Counted from the first letter of the stretch, positions 50,284 through 62,594 are shown. The stretch is DNA of 64,000 bases from Xiphydria camelus (GCA_963678675.1 OY783194.1:32094278-32158277), one strand, 5' to 3'. Notes: generated by a model from the sequence alone, not told the origin. Numbers and translations are program-made.

Positions 50284-50560
50284 TCGTGTAATAAATTTGT
50301 TCGAAAGTGTTTCGAATATACGCGATGGAGAAAAAAAACCTGTACATTTTGAGTGAGGATTTAAAGTCCTACAAACTGTATAAATGGAAGACTAAATTCA
50401 ATTCAATAGCACAAAACAGTTGATGTAACTCAAAATCGATAAAAATTGAGTGGTTTTACTTTTATTCTCGCAAGTCGAATGAATAACATGCCAGTTTATT
50501 GAGTTTTCTTTACCCGCGTTGTTAATGCTCTTGTTTGTAAATTAAAGATGTTCCAACTCC

Positions 50561-51914
50561 CTACAAAACTGCTTGATCGATATACCACTGAGGGAGAAAT
50601 GAGTATTCATTTGGTTCTCTCATTTCCTTCATTTCTATATCACCGTTTGGAGTAAATTCAAATTTGTAAAGACATTCGTCATAGTCTTTTACTACTACAT
50701 TCTTTAAATGGTTTAAAAATGCATCGCAAAATTGCATGCACTTTGACGGGTGCCAGTATCCCTAAATGCGAAACATGCATAAGATAAATCATAAATGCAA
50801 TTTGCAAAGCATGTATCCGTGTCTCTGTAGTTTAACAGAGATCCAAGAAGGTAGCGTTACCTTTCCTATTTTAGGTAAATCCGATACTGCGTAAGTCTTT
50901 AACTCCTTCACGAATCCTCTGTCATCTCTGAAGCCGCACATGATATCCTGGATTCCAACTAGGTAGCTTTGGCTCCACCATTTTATCGTTTTGAATTTTT
51001 TGAAATTATAGTGTTGTTTTGGAAATTCAATAAGGCGGTTAGTCTTCAATTCTACAAATTTTAGTTTCTCCAGTGGTATCGAATCTTTGAATGTTTCTTT
51101 CAAACAAACTCCAACCATTTCGGCTCCGTACAATAGACTGTGTCGACCGATACTAGATTGGAATATGCAGTAAAACTCTTCCCCTTCATTGACCGGTTGA
51201 GACGTGTTCGGAAGCTGGTCTGGAGTGTCTAATTAAAAAGAATTAGCCAGTCCTATAGACAAGTCCATAATACGAATGATAAGGGTAAATGTTATGTCTA
51301 TTATGAAAATTATAACCAGATACGACATATTGCTCGAATTTGTATCCCCAGGAAGAACAACGCAAAAGTTTATCCGACATGTTAGCTTCCCGCAATTGCA
51401 ATTCTTTGGTTTCAAACTCGCATAAATATATTGTGCCTTTCCATTTAGCCGCACATATTATCCAACCTTGAGTTTCGTAAGGGGTGCGCATTAACGCAGT
51501 TAAACGTCCTCGAGAGCAGATAAATTCTGGTTCTAACCTGGTATCGTCGTTCGAAATAATTCCTTTATGCCTCTTATTAAGAATATGCGAAATAGGATAT
51601 AATAAAGATCAAACTGACCAACGTTTTTCGTTGCGGTGTTCTTTGATTCCATCAGAATTATGGAGAATCCATCTTAAGATGTTATCTATCTTCGCCGACG
51701 TTCGGTCTTTCGGCATTTTACGAACTTGTTCATAACCCTCGTTTAGATTCATATTTACGTATCTCTCCTTCGGTGGTTTGAAGTATTTTAATTGGGACGA
51801 GTCTTGGGAAAACTCGCCACTTTGATTAATACTATAATATCCTCTTACGCGAGGTTTGTCGAAGTGAGGATCGTCGAGACTAGACCACGAATGATCCTTA
51901 ACTTTAAACGACAT
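50561..51914 (-). pseudogene. DXO-family copy 2, catalytic Asp and splice acceptor lost
   Basis: Same four-exon plan as copy 1: 51619-51914, 51317-51576, 50861-51228, 50561-50761 (374 codons if spliced the same way). Every exon is an open frame. Two changes argue against normal function: the conserved EMDG is EMVG, removing a metal-binding aspartate, and the exon 2 acceptor TCTCAG is TCTTAA. E and K of FVELKT, and KWWSQSYLVG, are kept. Exon 2 is one codon shorter (YETQGW for YESREDW). It may be a young pseudogene or, less likely, a non-catalytic variant using another acceptor. Confidence 0.75.
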
Positions 51915-52076
51915 ATCGCTTTTTAAAAACTATATCCTCTTGATTTCTCTTCCTATTTATACTCGTTACAATTACTGCAATCAATTACAATCGCACAGTA
52001 TTTAGTACCTATACCTACATATTATTTTATTTTTGAATAACTATCTGTCATCTCACCAGAAAACTGTGAACAGCTT

Positions 52077-52526
52077 TGGGAACGGGAAAGAACAGAAAAC
52101 AAAAGCTCTAAGCGAAGAACCTTATTCGCGCAAACGTCTACACCGCACTAGCGTCCAAAACCGACTGTCAAACGCTGCGTGCCGATGTCATGTAATCCAG
52201 GGTGCTGATCACGCCACGCGCAGGGGAGTGAGGGCGCAGAAACGAGAGGCAGGAGACGAGGTCGGTTCTCGGAACTAGGAGCTGCTTTCGACGATCGAGA
52301 CGACTGTTAGAACGAAAGCGGGCCACTTACGATCTGCGGCGCCGTACGATTTTATCGCATTAAATGAAATTTAACGGAAATGTACCGTTAGTGCCCGTGC
52401 GTCCAACAAAATCGTACGATTTGACCGCAGGCAAACGGACCTGTCTGCTGCAGTACGACCCTGTTGTACGATGCCGCAGTATCGTGAGTGGCCCGCTTTT
52501 AGACTGAGCCTCCATGGCCTCCACAT
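52077..52526. mobile_element. 450-bp insertion in unit 2 with AGCTT duplication
   Basis: Unit 1 reads GAACAGCTTGTTGGG here. Unit 2 has AGCTT at 52072-52076 and again at 52527-52531 with 450 bp between. The insert has no coding content and itself contains the inverted-repeat element at 52312-52498. Confidence 0.7.
52312..52498. mobile_element. Inverted-repeat element nested in the unit 2 insertion
   Basis: AAAGCGGGCCACTTACGATC and its reversed counterpart GATACTGCGGCA / GTGAGTGGCCCGCTT, with an inner inverted pair GTACGATTTTATC / AAATCGTAC. Flanked by TTAGA on both sides. Confidence 0.65.
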
Positions 52527-53821
52527 AGCTTGTTGGGTTGAATTAGGTCAAAAATGTTCCTTGCTTGTTGGTGGCTGCTCCATGTATCTGCTATGCTGCT
52601 GGCATAAAACTGATTTATGAACGAACGAGCACGTGGAAGAATCGAGAATGACAATTCGCGAAATATTAATGATACTATTGGGACATTATTCGAATTTTAT
52701 CAGCACGCATTGGTGGAACTTACAGGTTTTGGCGTCATAAGATACATATGTGGAGGCTCTAACCACCGCAAGCAGCTCTTGATTCCGAGAATCGACCTGG
52801 TCTCCTGCCCCTCTACGGCGTGCCTTCAACTCTCCTGCGAATCACGTCACCGATGCGAGGAGATAAGTCGGCCTAGCTTCGACGCTCATGCTGTGTAGTT
52901 GCATTCTGAGCAAAGAGAATTTCTATCGAGTCCCTTTGTTCTTTCTTCCAAAGATATACCTAAAAAAATAACTTAGAAAGTATGTTGCTGTCAGGCGTCA
53001 ATATTACTTTTGATAACGTCATTTAATATCTTCCATTTCCAAGAAACTAAATTTTCTTACGATCCCGATAATCCGTCGGAAATAAATCATGACGTTTTGT
53101 ACAGATAGGGTGAAGCCGAAAAGGTGAGCATTCCGTCGTACGTTACGTCACATCGGCTAATGGAAAGATTTTAAAATAATTATAATTCGCAGTCTTTTTC
53201 CAGAAAGAAGTCACCTTCAAACCGAGACTCTTACCAGTAGACTTGTATGATTATGAGACTTGTATTACTTGAGACTTGTATTACTTGTATGATTGGTCTG
53301 AAGAATCCCGCGCCCCCTTATCATAGGAGTCAAATGACGTCGAAGTTATCGCAGAAACCGCTATGCCAAAACCACTATATTTATGTGAAATTTTGAACAA
53401 TCTGCCAATACCGACGAGCCTAGCTCTTTTAATTTAGAGGACGAAGTAATGGTTTGGTCCGATTACATGAACCGATAACCAATGCTTCCTTTTTAATAAG
53501 TTTTCTACATTTCACGTAATTTCAGAATACATATTTGACTATATTTCCGAATTTTGTATTGTATAACACGAATACCATTAGATTTACGGATGTAACATCT
53601 TCAACCGATTCATTATATTTTTATACATTTCAGGCTACTTCGAATTGATTTTTGAAATGAAATAAAATATTGGAATACTTACCTAATCGAAGTTACTTCT
53701 GTTTGTTGAATTGCGTATTCAATTATCGTTTTAACGGATGTTGAGAACGCATCTAATTATCTTGTATAAGATTTCGAAACAAAAGAGAACATTTATTTTA
53801 TTTGAATACCGATATTATTAA

Positions 53822-54313
53822 CACGTTCGTCGCCCAGCGCGATTTGGTTGAGTTTCTCGCGGGGCCCAAATCTGACTGTCAGCACGCTAGAATGTAAACA
53901 GAAATACAAGCGGGAATAACAACGACGCAACTCGAGTAGGCCTGGGCGCTGTCGACTAGGTAATCAGCGCGCTAAAATGTAAACAGAAAGATAACGACGC
54001 ACAACTCGAGTAGGCCGGTGCGTTGTCAGCCTTCGATCTATAAATAAAGGATCCATTTTATCCTAAATATAATTTAATAAAAAGTATAGTATAACGTGTA
54101 TATTTTTAATACTTTTATGTTGGGTATATATCCTAGGTATATTTATATTTCAGTGCTTATTCCATTAACCCTCCGTTGGTAAGGTGAAACAATGTAATAT
54201 GAAAATTGCATTTAGTTGGGGTATGACATACCCCACCTTACTAACGCAGGGTTAAATTCCCTTTAAAAATCCAACTGAAAATCATATTTAACTTGAACGC
54301 GGCGACGAACGTA
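53822..54313. mobile_element. 492-bp TTAA-flanked element
   Basis: TTAA at 53818-53821 and 54314-54317. Left CACGTTCGTCGCC pairs with right GGCGACGAACGTA (12 of 13). Contains an internal repeat (CGCTAGAATGTAAACAGAAA / CGCTAAAATGTAAACAGAAA, then ACTCGAGTAGGCC twice). A second TTAA element is nested inside. No transposase; piggyBac-like by target site. Confidence 0.8.
54169..54251. mobile_element. 83-bp TTAA-flanked element nested in another
   Basis: TTAA at 54165-54168 and 54252-54255. CCCTCCGTTGGTAAGGTG pairs with CACCTTACTAACGCAGGG. Extremely short piggyBac-type MITE. Confidence 0.8.
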
Positions 54314-54955
54314 TTAAATACCAATAGATGATATACATGAAACTGTATTCCCGCTTTATGAATTTGTCGATTCCTAGGAAGGATGCAAAGGAAGCGCGTT
54401 TCAGAACCGAGTCCCAATTCGTGTAAAGAATTCTACTTATTTATACTTAGCCTTAGGCCCTTTCTTAGGATTGAAGGAAGCATGCAAGGAAAGTGCATTC
54501 CAGGAGCATATTTTCTGCGAATTGGAACACTGTACACTCCTGTCAAGGAAGGTACGTATTCTTGGAATATGGTTAACAATATAAAAACATACATTATAGT
54601 AATACCAGCACCAATGAGCATTTAATATTGGTAAAATTAAATTGTATCGTAAGTATAAATATTTGGATTAATAATTACAGTTCTCATTTATAATACAATT
54701 AAATTCTAATAACAGCTGTGTGCAGCTCAAGTTTATCAACCATGTATATGTATATGTATACAACTACCGCGACGCCGTACCGATTCATGTATCGCGGATA
54801 TCTGTTTCTCAATTCGAGGTGTATATAAAATTAGTCTGGTAAAGTTAATATCATTCGAATGTGAAATTGGCTATCTATCTTCGTACAATGTGAAAATAAA
54901 GGTGATGTTTATCGAGAACATACACACCAAATCCGGATATTACTTTCTGGAGGAA

Positions 54956-57786
54956 AGTGGCAAAAGATAGTTAATGCGATGAGAGCTAAGACTGGCGTAG
55001 AAATCGGGATTTCTTTCGTTATACTTCAAATTATCTCCGAGCACAGTAATTATCTCCGATAGGCCGGAACTAAGTTCTTAATTTGTACTAATGCAAATTT
55101 TATTACGATTATTGATACCCCAGTTCAAAGATATTTGATCACTTATAATAACGAAGATTTGTGCAACGATAATTAGTTGTAGTGTACGCTATATTTTCGC
55201 TCGAACAGAAAAGAATGAACATTTCGAGAATCCATAGCAAGCAGTAAGATATATGGGAGGGAGAGCTTTGTACGCGATGTGGTTCTACTATTTGCAATTG
55301 GATTATTTTGATACTTTTCAATCCTGTTTAGTGATCCTGCGTATCGATCGTGTTTCGCAACACATTTTCCGAGTGTAACAAGGTTACAGAATAGTTACGA
55401 TAGAATTAAAAACTAGTTATTTTCGAACGTTTACAAGTAACGAACAGCGTGATAAATTTCTGCACATTACTTTCTCGCGATTTTGACTCTGATGGTGATG
55501 TGCTTTATCCAGTTACTCGTCATATGCTACATTATAATTCACGTATGCATACATTATACGATAGTAGGCTTTAGAAAACCTATCCTTATTAGTTTTTTAT
55601 AGTATATCTCACCCTGTATTAAATGCACATTAATAAGTGATGGGGGGATTTAAAGTAATATTGCAAAACACGTTACTGTCACACGGAAAGGTCAGTCTCT
55701 GACTGAGGCGTAAGAATGATTTCAGTAACGCGAGGCTTATTTTAACGCGATACAAGTAGCGTACTTACTACACGCGACAATCAAAAATAAATTGTGTGCA
55801 GTTTGTAAACGCGTCTGTGTGATATTGAGCGTGAATTGCTTCCTCTGTGGTATATTAAAGTTTGGTCTATCGACGTCCAGAGTAACGTAATTTATATTGT
55901 ACTCATTCAAAATAAACTTCGTAGCTGCACAAAATTATCTCCATACGGAATATATTGCTAAAATCTGGACTTTTTTTGCTACGTACCGCGCGTTTAGTGT
56001 TGATCCCAAAAATAATACATCGACCGTTCTGTCACTGAACTTTAGAAGGCACCGAATAAAGGTCGTAGATACTTCGCGCTATCGTATCTTTAATTTATTC
56101 CAATATCCAAGGAAATGTTGATTCGCTCGAAACAGGAAATTCTATACAGGATGCGGTCAATCTCCCGTGTCTTACCGCTTTAAAATCTAGACAGTACTCA
56201 AAGTCAAATATTTACAGTATCATTAATTTCATTCTTCCTAGGACACTTTGGAACTGTGCACGCGGATGCAGCAAAGTCCATCCAACAGATTATCAGCTTA
56301 TCAGCCCTCAACTTAAAAGTAAGACTAACTCGATGAACTAGGTGGTTAGTAATTATAATTACCAATAATAATTCTCACAATTATATAACCAATTTAACAT
56401 TCATCCCAAGAGATATGCATTTTATCATATTCAATAACGAATGTCTGAAATTGCTAATGACTTCAATCCTCTCTCTCTTTACTTATTTTACAAAAATGGA
56501 GTGTACTGTTCGATTATTCGAGCGATCTTGTTATATAAATATCAACGAGACCAATCTGTTTCTGTAAGAATTTACAATGCGTAGTTTCGACAACATGATA
56601 CTGCAGTCCATCGAATACTCAAGCTCGTACGCATGCTTCCGGATTCTTGTAAAGTAAATAACATTCTGTACAAGCGAATCTTCTTCTCGAGTACATTTGC
56701 ACGCAATCTGGCAACCGTTTGTGCTATCGTAATTAAGAAATGCTAATGTTTTCCGGCCGTTGAATCATTACAAGATTTAACAAGTTTATCCTTACAGTTG
56801 TCGTCTCTTTACATATTTATTATTATGCATTTTTGGTGCAAAACTAAATTTGTGTCGGGGAAGCACATATCTTCAACATTCTCCCATCCTCCCGAGAGGA
56901 TAAGAATTTTCAACAACCATCATTTATCGAAAATCGATAACATTAATTTCTCCATTGAACGATTCGCCTTCGATTAGAAGGTCTCTTGTACGCCGAGGTA
57001 CGGCGTAATTTGTTAAGTCTTTCAGAATTTCATTCGCACTTTATATCGTTCAATAAAAACGTACTCATTTATCAATGCAAACTGGCACGATCGGTAGAAA
57101 TGGCGTAAGTTCACATTTGTGTAAAGGTTTAGACTCGATTTTTCTGACCTATTTTATCCTCTTTGCATTATAAAGAGCTTTTGTATCGACGAGAAATAAG
57201 ATCAAACGGATCAAAATATTACAAAACTATGAATCAAATGCATGACGAAATGTATTGGTTAATTAAATTCCTAAAATTATTGTACGATCCATAGGGAAAA
57301 AGGCCATAAGGAACGATCACTGACTTTCTTAGTTTTTGGATCTTCCATCTCCCTTTGCTCTTCTAAAATATCACATAATATGTATACAGACCCTCTTGTC
57401 TTCTATTTCTTCCTATTCTTTCATCTTCTTCTCAAGATATAAAAAAAACTCACGAAAGCAAGATAATCTGATAAATCATTCGAAATAAGAAGGGTTTGCT
57501 CTTGAAAATCTGATCGGTCCAAGTTATCTTGAGCTAAAATAGGTCGTCCATTTCTTACTCTCTTCCTTTGAACTAACGCTGCATTCCTGTTAATTAACTA
57601 ACGGATTACAATTCTCATTCAAGGTGGTATCGCGTCTCGTATGAATGCAAGATTTGGTACGAACTTTGACGAAGTTACAGAATGGAACAACTATTGCAAG
57701 CATCTACCGACTTCACTTCTAATTGTGATATTAACCCCGATTAGACAAGCAGTTCGCTTGTGATTAGAGGTACCGTAGAACCTGTT
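54956..57786. other. 2.8-kb region downstream of the SCYL2 stop, no gene seen
   Basis: AT-rich sequence absent from units 1, 2 and 4. Could hold the SCYL2 3' UTR. The longest frames are short and unconvincing. Confidence 0.4.
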
Positions 57787-58245
57787 TCATTGAAACGCGG
57801 GAAAGAACGATGGATTGGTTTGTTGCTGTGGTTGCATAATTCGTGATGTATATCCCATTGTCGGTGGTACTGAAATGATTTCCTCTTTGTAGAAGAATTT
57901 AAACATATGATCAAAATAACGATGATCGACGATGAAAAAATAGAGCACATATGAAACCATGTTCATTGTTGCAACATTCGTGAATGTTTGAGAGAAATTA
58001 GATGCACGGCAACTTACCCCCAGGTTTAATTGTATGTTGTGGACTATTGCTAGCCAATTGGTTCATCGACGGTGCTGGTCCGCTTTGTTTTGACTTGCCA
58101 CCCATTATATTGTCGAGATCGATGTTTAATCCTTCTCCTGCCCACGTTGAACCAACTTGCGTCGTCGAATTATTCGCAGCTTGAGCTTTAGCTGCAGTCG
58201 ACATCGGCGTGAGCAGGTTCGTCGCGGATGGTGGTCCGATGGATT
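57787..58245 (-). CDS. SCYL2-like protein, last two coding exons only
   Basis: Minus-strand exons 58018-58245 and 57787-57869 join in phase and end in a stop. They read STWAGEGLNIDLDNIMGG, then APSMNQLASNSPQHTIKPGV and PPTMGYTSRI through NPSFFPAFQ. The order SMNQL, VPP, TMG, NPFF matches my memory of the C-terminus of SCYL2, a SCY1-like pseudokinase of clathrin-mediated trafficking. No upstream exon is visible: beyond 58245 there is intron-like DNA and then the TELO2 remnant. Either a truncated duplicate or a gene whose 5' part lies past the window. The protein assignment is moderate. Confidence 0.5.
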
Positions 58246-58436
58246 CTAAATAGGTTTTCCTTTTAGTTCTTACTTACAAATTAAATCAAATATGATAATA
58301 AGTTATAGCAAATGAAGGAAGAAAAGAAGCGTGGGAGAGCGATTTCAAAAATTGCTTACAAATACTTATAGGTATGAAATGAGAAGCTAATCTGTGAAAC
58401 ACAGTTTTGGAATAAATGATATGATATGTTATCAGT

Positions 58437-58501
58437 CTCTGAAAAACTCTAAAATTCATTTTTGACAAAATCGCACTTAGGCCCTTTTTCATCCAAGCCA
58501 C
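58437..58501. mobile_element. Right half of the 15787-type MITE
   Basis: CTCTAAAATTCATTTTTGAC through TTTTTCATCCAAGCCACA matches the right end of the Gasp intron 2 element. The left half is missing. Confidence 0.7.
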
Positions 58502-58918
58502 AAGAATTCATGCGTGAATACATAATCACGGCTGAAGTGGACACCACTTATTTAAATTATTTATATAAAATCTGCCTTTTTAAGAGATCGACTCATTAAA
58601 TATTAGTAGTGCTAAAGAGAGTAAATCGAAACATTATAGGCAGATAAAATAAATTACAAATATTTATTAGCCTACACATATAACTAAAAATTACAAAAAT
58701 ACACTGGTTATTATAATTAAAACGAAGGTCTTTCGAGTAATACACAGAAATATATTTATGTACGCTTAGAGAAAAGTTTACATTTATATATTATAGTACA
58801 TGAACGTACGTTAAAATATAGCAGAACAAATGTTTCGTTGGAGCATTCATTAAACGTGATAGATCTTAATATTTATTTTGTTTTTGTTCGAGAAACATCA
58901 CTTAAGATAGTTGCTAGA

Positions 58919-59459
58919 TTATAAGTGATTCAAAGTTGAACCTACGATAGAATCAATTAGCGATATCACATTTCTACCCAAACTTCTACAACTCTCGTCA
59001 GGATCTCCTCTTATCGTATTTTGCGAAACATCCAAGAGCCACGATCTAACTTCCAGTAGTAATTCGAATATGTCGTTCATCAAGCATTCTTTGGATACCG
59101 CTATCACAACCGATGCAACGTTCTCTATCACTGCTAATCTAACTTTGGCTTGATCGTGGTATCGTAACATCCACGCCAGTTCTAAGATTTCTTTGGCCAT
59201 CTTAGGAGCTAACGTGCAATTCTGCGAAGCCACCATAATCGTCGATAGGGTCTTCAGAAATTGAATCAAAAGGATATTGTCCTGATCCATAAATGTTTTC
59301 GGTGCAATATACATGCAGGTTCCCTTTGGTCCTAATCCGTACATTAGAAGATAGAAGAAGGAAGAAACCACGTTTCCAAATTTATTCATTGTAGTTCTCG
59401 CGCTTCTCGTTTCATGGGCGAAACGTTTCGTTTTCGAATCAATTCGCTCGCGCACTATT
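58919..59459 (-). pseudogene. TELO2 terminal exon, copy 3 (open frame, 5' truncated)
   Basis: 178 open codons from RERIDSKTKRFAHETRSART to VGSTLNHL and stop, covering the TELO2 C-terminal helical repeat and the DPDESCRSL motif without disruption. The sequence switches at about 59460 to DXO 3' flank, so there is no acceptor-preceded upstream exon. The cleanest TELO2 copy, but an orphan exon and unlikely to be expressed as TELO2. Confidence 0.7.
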
Positions 59460-59569
59460 TCTTCAATAGCATAAACGGTAAAAATTGACAGTTAACATGT
59501 CAGTTTATTGAGTTTTCTTTACCCGCGTTGTTATTGCTCTTGTTTGTAAATTACAGATTTTCCAAGTGC

Positions 59570-60919
59570 CTATAAAACTGCTTGATCGATATACCACTGA
59601 GGGAGAAATGAGTATTCATTTGGTTCTCTAATTTCCTCCATTTCTATGTCACCGTCTGGGGTAAATTCAAATTTGTAAAGACATTCGTCGTAGTCTTTTA
59701 CTACTACATTCTTTAAATGGTTTAAAAATGCATCGCAAAATTGCATGCACTTTGACGGGTGCCAGTATCCCTAAATACGAAACATCCGTAAGTTAAATCA
59801 TTAATGCAATTTGCAAAGCATGTAGTTTAACAGAGATCCGAGAAGTTAGCATTACCTTTGTAATTTTAGGTAAATCTGATACCGCATAAGTCTTTAGCTC
59901 CTTCACAAATCCTTCGTCATCTCTGAAGCCGCACAAGATATCCTTTATTCCAACTAGGTAGCTTTGGCACCACCATTTTATCAATTTGAAGCTGATAAAG
60001 TTATAGTACTGTTTTGGAAATTCGATGAGGCGATTAGTCTTCAATTCTATAAATTCGAGTTTCTCCAATGGTATCGGATCTTTAAATGTTTCTTTCGAAC
60101 AGACTCCATCCATTTCGGCTGCGTACAATAGACTGTGTCGACCGAGACTAGATTGGAAGACGCAGCAAAACTCTTCCGCTTCGTTGACCGGTCGAGATGT
60201 GTCCGGGAGCTGGTCTGGACTGTCTAATTAAAAAGAATTAGCCGGTCCTATAGATAAGTCCAAGATACGAACGATAAGGATAAATGTTATATGTCTATTA
60301 TGAGAATCACATAACCAGATACAACATATTGCTCGAATTTGTATCCCCAAGAAGAAAAACGTAAATCTTTGTCTGACATGTTAGCTTCCCTCTGCTTCTT
60401 CTTTTCAGTTTTAAACTCGCATAAATATATTGTGCCTTTCAATTTAGCCGCGCATATTATCCAATCTTCTCGACTTTCATAAGGGGTATACAACAACGCC
60501 GATATGCTTCCTCGAGAGCAAATAAATTCTGGTTCTAACCTGGTATCGTAATCAGAAATAATTCCTTTATGCCTCTTACTGAGAATATGCAAAATAGGAT
60601 AGAGTAAAGATCAAACTGACCAACGTTTTTTGTTGCGGTGTTCTTTGATTCCATTCGAATTATGGAGAATCCATCTTAAGATGTCATCTAACATCACCGA
60701 CTTTTGGTCTTTCGGCCTTCTACGAACTTGCTCATAACCCTCGTTTAGATTCATATTTACGTATCTCTCCTTCGGTGGTTTGAAGTATTTAAATTGGGAC
60801 GAGTCGTGGGAAAACTCGCCACTTTGATTAATGCTAAAGTATCCTCTTATGCGAGGTCCCTCGAAACGCGGATTATCACGACTAGACCAGGAACGATGTG
60901 CCTGAACTTTAAACGACAT
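59570..60919 (-). CDS. DXO/Rai1-family decapping exoribonuclease, copy 3 (intact)
   Basis: Exons on the minus strand: 60621-60919, 60316-60578, 59856-60223, 59570-59770, giving 376 residues. Same plan and catalytic set as copy 1 (EMDGVC, FIELKT, KWWCQSYLVGI, GFRDDEGFV). It differs by a one-codon insertion near the N-terminus (QAHRSWSS), ICSRG in place of ICFRG, and a few others. Exon 3 from YAAEMDG to PKITK and its adjoining intron are identical in sense to copy 1, which points to a very recent duplication or gene conversion. The 5' flank carries the 335-bp element at 60962, about 40 bp upstream of the start codon. Confidence 0.9.
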
Positions 60920-60961
60920 ATCGCTCTTTAAAAACTATAACCTCTTGATTTCTGTTCCTAT

Positions 60962-61296
60962 AGGGCGATTGGGTAACTGCACAAAACAGATAGAGTGCCA
61001 TCTGTGGCACGCACCAAGCATTAAGCAGATGCCCGTGGTATAAGCGTTGTTTACACGTTATTTTGGATAATAATTGAAGTGTTTTACCTATGAAATTTAA
61101 TCAACATGGCCTCAATTACAATAGAATGTGGATTTCAAAGCATTCAAATAAATTCTTTCCGTGGAAAATCGTTATCAAAAGGTAAATACAAGCAGCGCCA
61201 CCAAGCTGGGTTTCTTGGCGAAACTTGGATGTACATTCTCTATATGTACACGTGTAACACAAACAAAAGCTACGTTTGTGGAAGTACGCTAGAGCC
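60962..61296. mobile_element. 335-bp mobile element, copy 2, upstream of DXO copy 3
   Basis: AGGGCGATTGGGTAACTGCA to CGCTAGAGCCC, flanked by TAT (maximal shared flank CCTAT). Units 1 and 2 have the empty site CTTCCTATTTATACTCG. Nearly identical to 34808-35143, indicating recent movement. It lies where the DXO promoter would be expected. Confidence 0.85.
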
Positions 61297-62594
61297 CTAT
61301 TTATACTCGTTACAATTACTGCAACCAGTTACAATCGCACAGTATTTAGTACACGTATTATTTTATTTTTCAACAACTATCTGTCATCTCACCAAAAAAC
61401 TACGAACAGCTTGTTGAGTTGAGTTAGGTCAAAAATGTCCCTTGCTCATTGGTGGCTGCTCGATGTATCTGCTGGACTGGTATCATAAAAAATGATTTTT
61501 GAACGACCGAGCACGTGGAAAAATTGAGAATGACAACTCGTGAAATATTAATAATACGATTGGGACATTATTCGAATTTGATCGGCACGCATTGGTGGAA
61601 TTTACAGGTTTTGGCGTCATAAGATATGTGGAGGTTCAATCCAACCGTCGCGTCACCCTAACTGCCGCAAGCAGCTCCTGGTTCCGAGAACCGACCTCGT
61701 TTCCTGCCCCCCTTCGGCGCGCCATCAACCCTTCTACGGATCACGCCATCAATGCGAGGAGATAAGTCAGCCTAGCCTCGTTCTCACGATGTATAGTCGC
61801 GTTCTGAATAAAGATTTTCAATCGAGCCCCTTTGTTCTTTTTTTCCAAAGATATACCTAAAAAAATAACTTAGAAAGTGTGTTGCTGTCAGGCGACAGTT
61901 ACTGTTGATGACGTCATTTAACATTTTCTTACGATCCTGATAATCCGTCGGAAATAAATCATGACGTTTTGTACAGATAGAGTGAAACCGAAAATAGGGT
62001 TTTCCTTTTAGTTCTTACTTACAAATTAAATCAAATATGATAATAAGTTAGAACAAAAGAAGGAAGAAAAGAAGCGTGGGAGAGCGATTTCAAAAATTGC
62101 TTACTACTTATGGATATGAAATGAGAAGCTAATCTGTGAAACACAGTTTTGGAATAAATGGTAGGACATATATCAATCTACCAGAAAGCTTTATATATGG
62201 ATCAAAGGTGCATGCGTGAAGACATTATTGATATAAAATCTGCATTTAAGAAATCGACTCATTAAATATCAGTAGTGCTACAGTGTAAAACATACCTAAT
62301 TATCGAAACATTGTAAGCAGATCCACATATTACAAAAGTAGAAATATTTATTAGCCTACACATATAACAAAAATTACAAAAATACGCTGGTTATTATAAT
62401 TAAAACGAAGGTCTTTCGAGTAATACATAGGAATGTATTATGTACGCTTAGAAAAAAGTTTATATTTATATAGTAAATGAACGTACGCTAAAATGTAGCA
62501 AAACAAATGTTTCGTTGGAGCATTCATTAAACGTGATAGATCTTAATATTTATTTTGTTTTTATTCTCGAGAGACATCACAGATAAGTGCTCGA

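Larger units (their letters stand above)
49571..53475. repeat. Segmental duplication unit 2
   Basis: Matches unit 1 from 44042 on, with an internal deletion that joins the TELO2 remnant (ending 50283) directly to the DXO 3' flank. It carries a private 450-bp insertion (52077-52526). It is more diverged from unit 1 than unit 3 is. Confidence 0.85.
54637..62000. repeat. Segmental duplication unit 3 (most complete)
   Basis: Best preserved example of the ancestral block: flank shared with 43590, SCYL2 3' exons, TELO2 terminal exon, DXO with its 5' flank. It ends at about 62000, where the sequence jumps back into SCYL2 intron DNA to begin unit 4. Confidence 0.85.
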
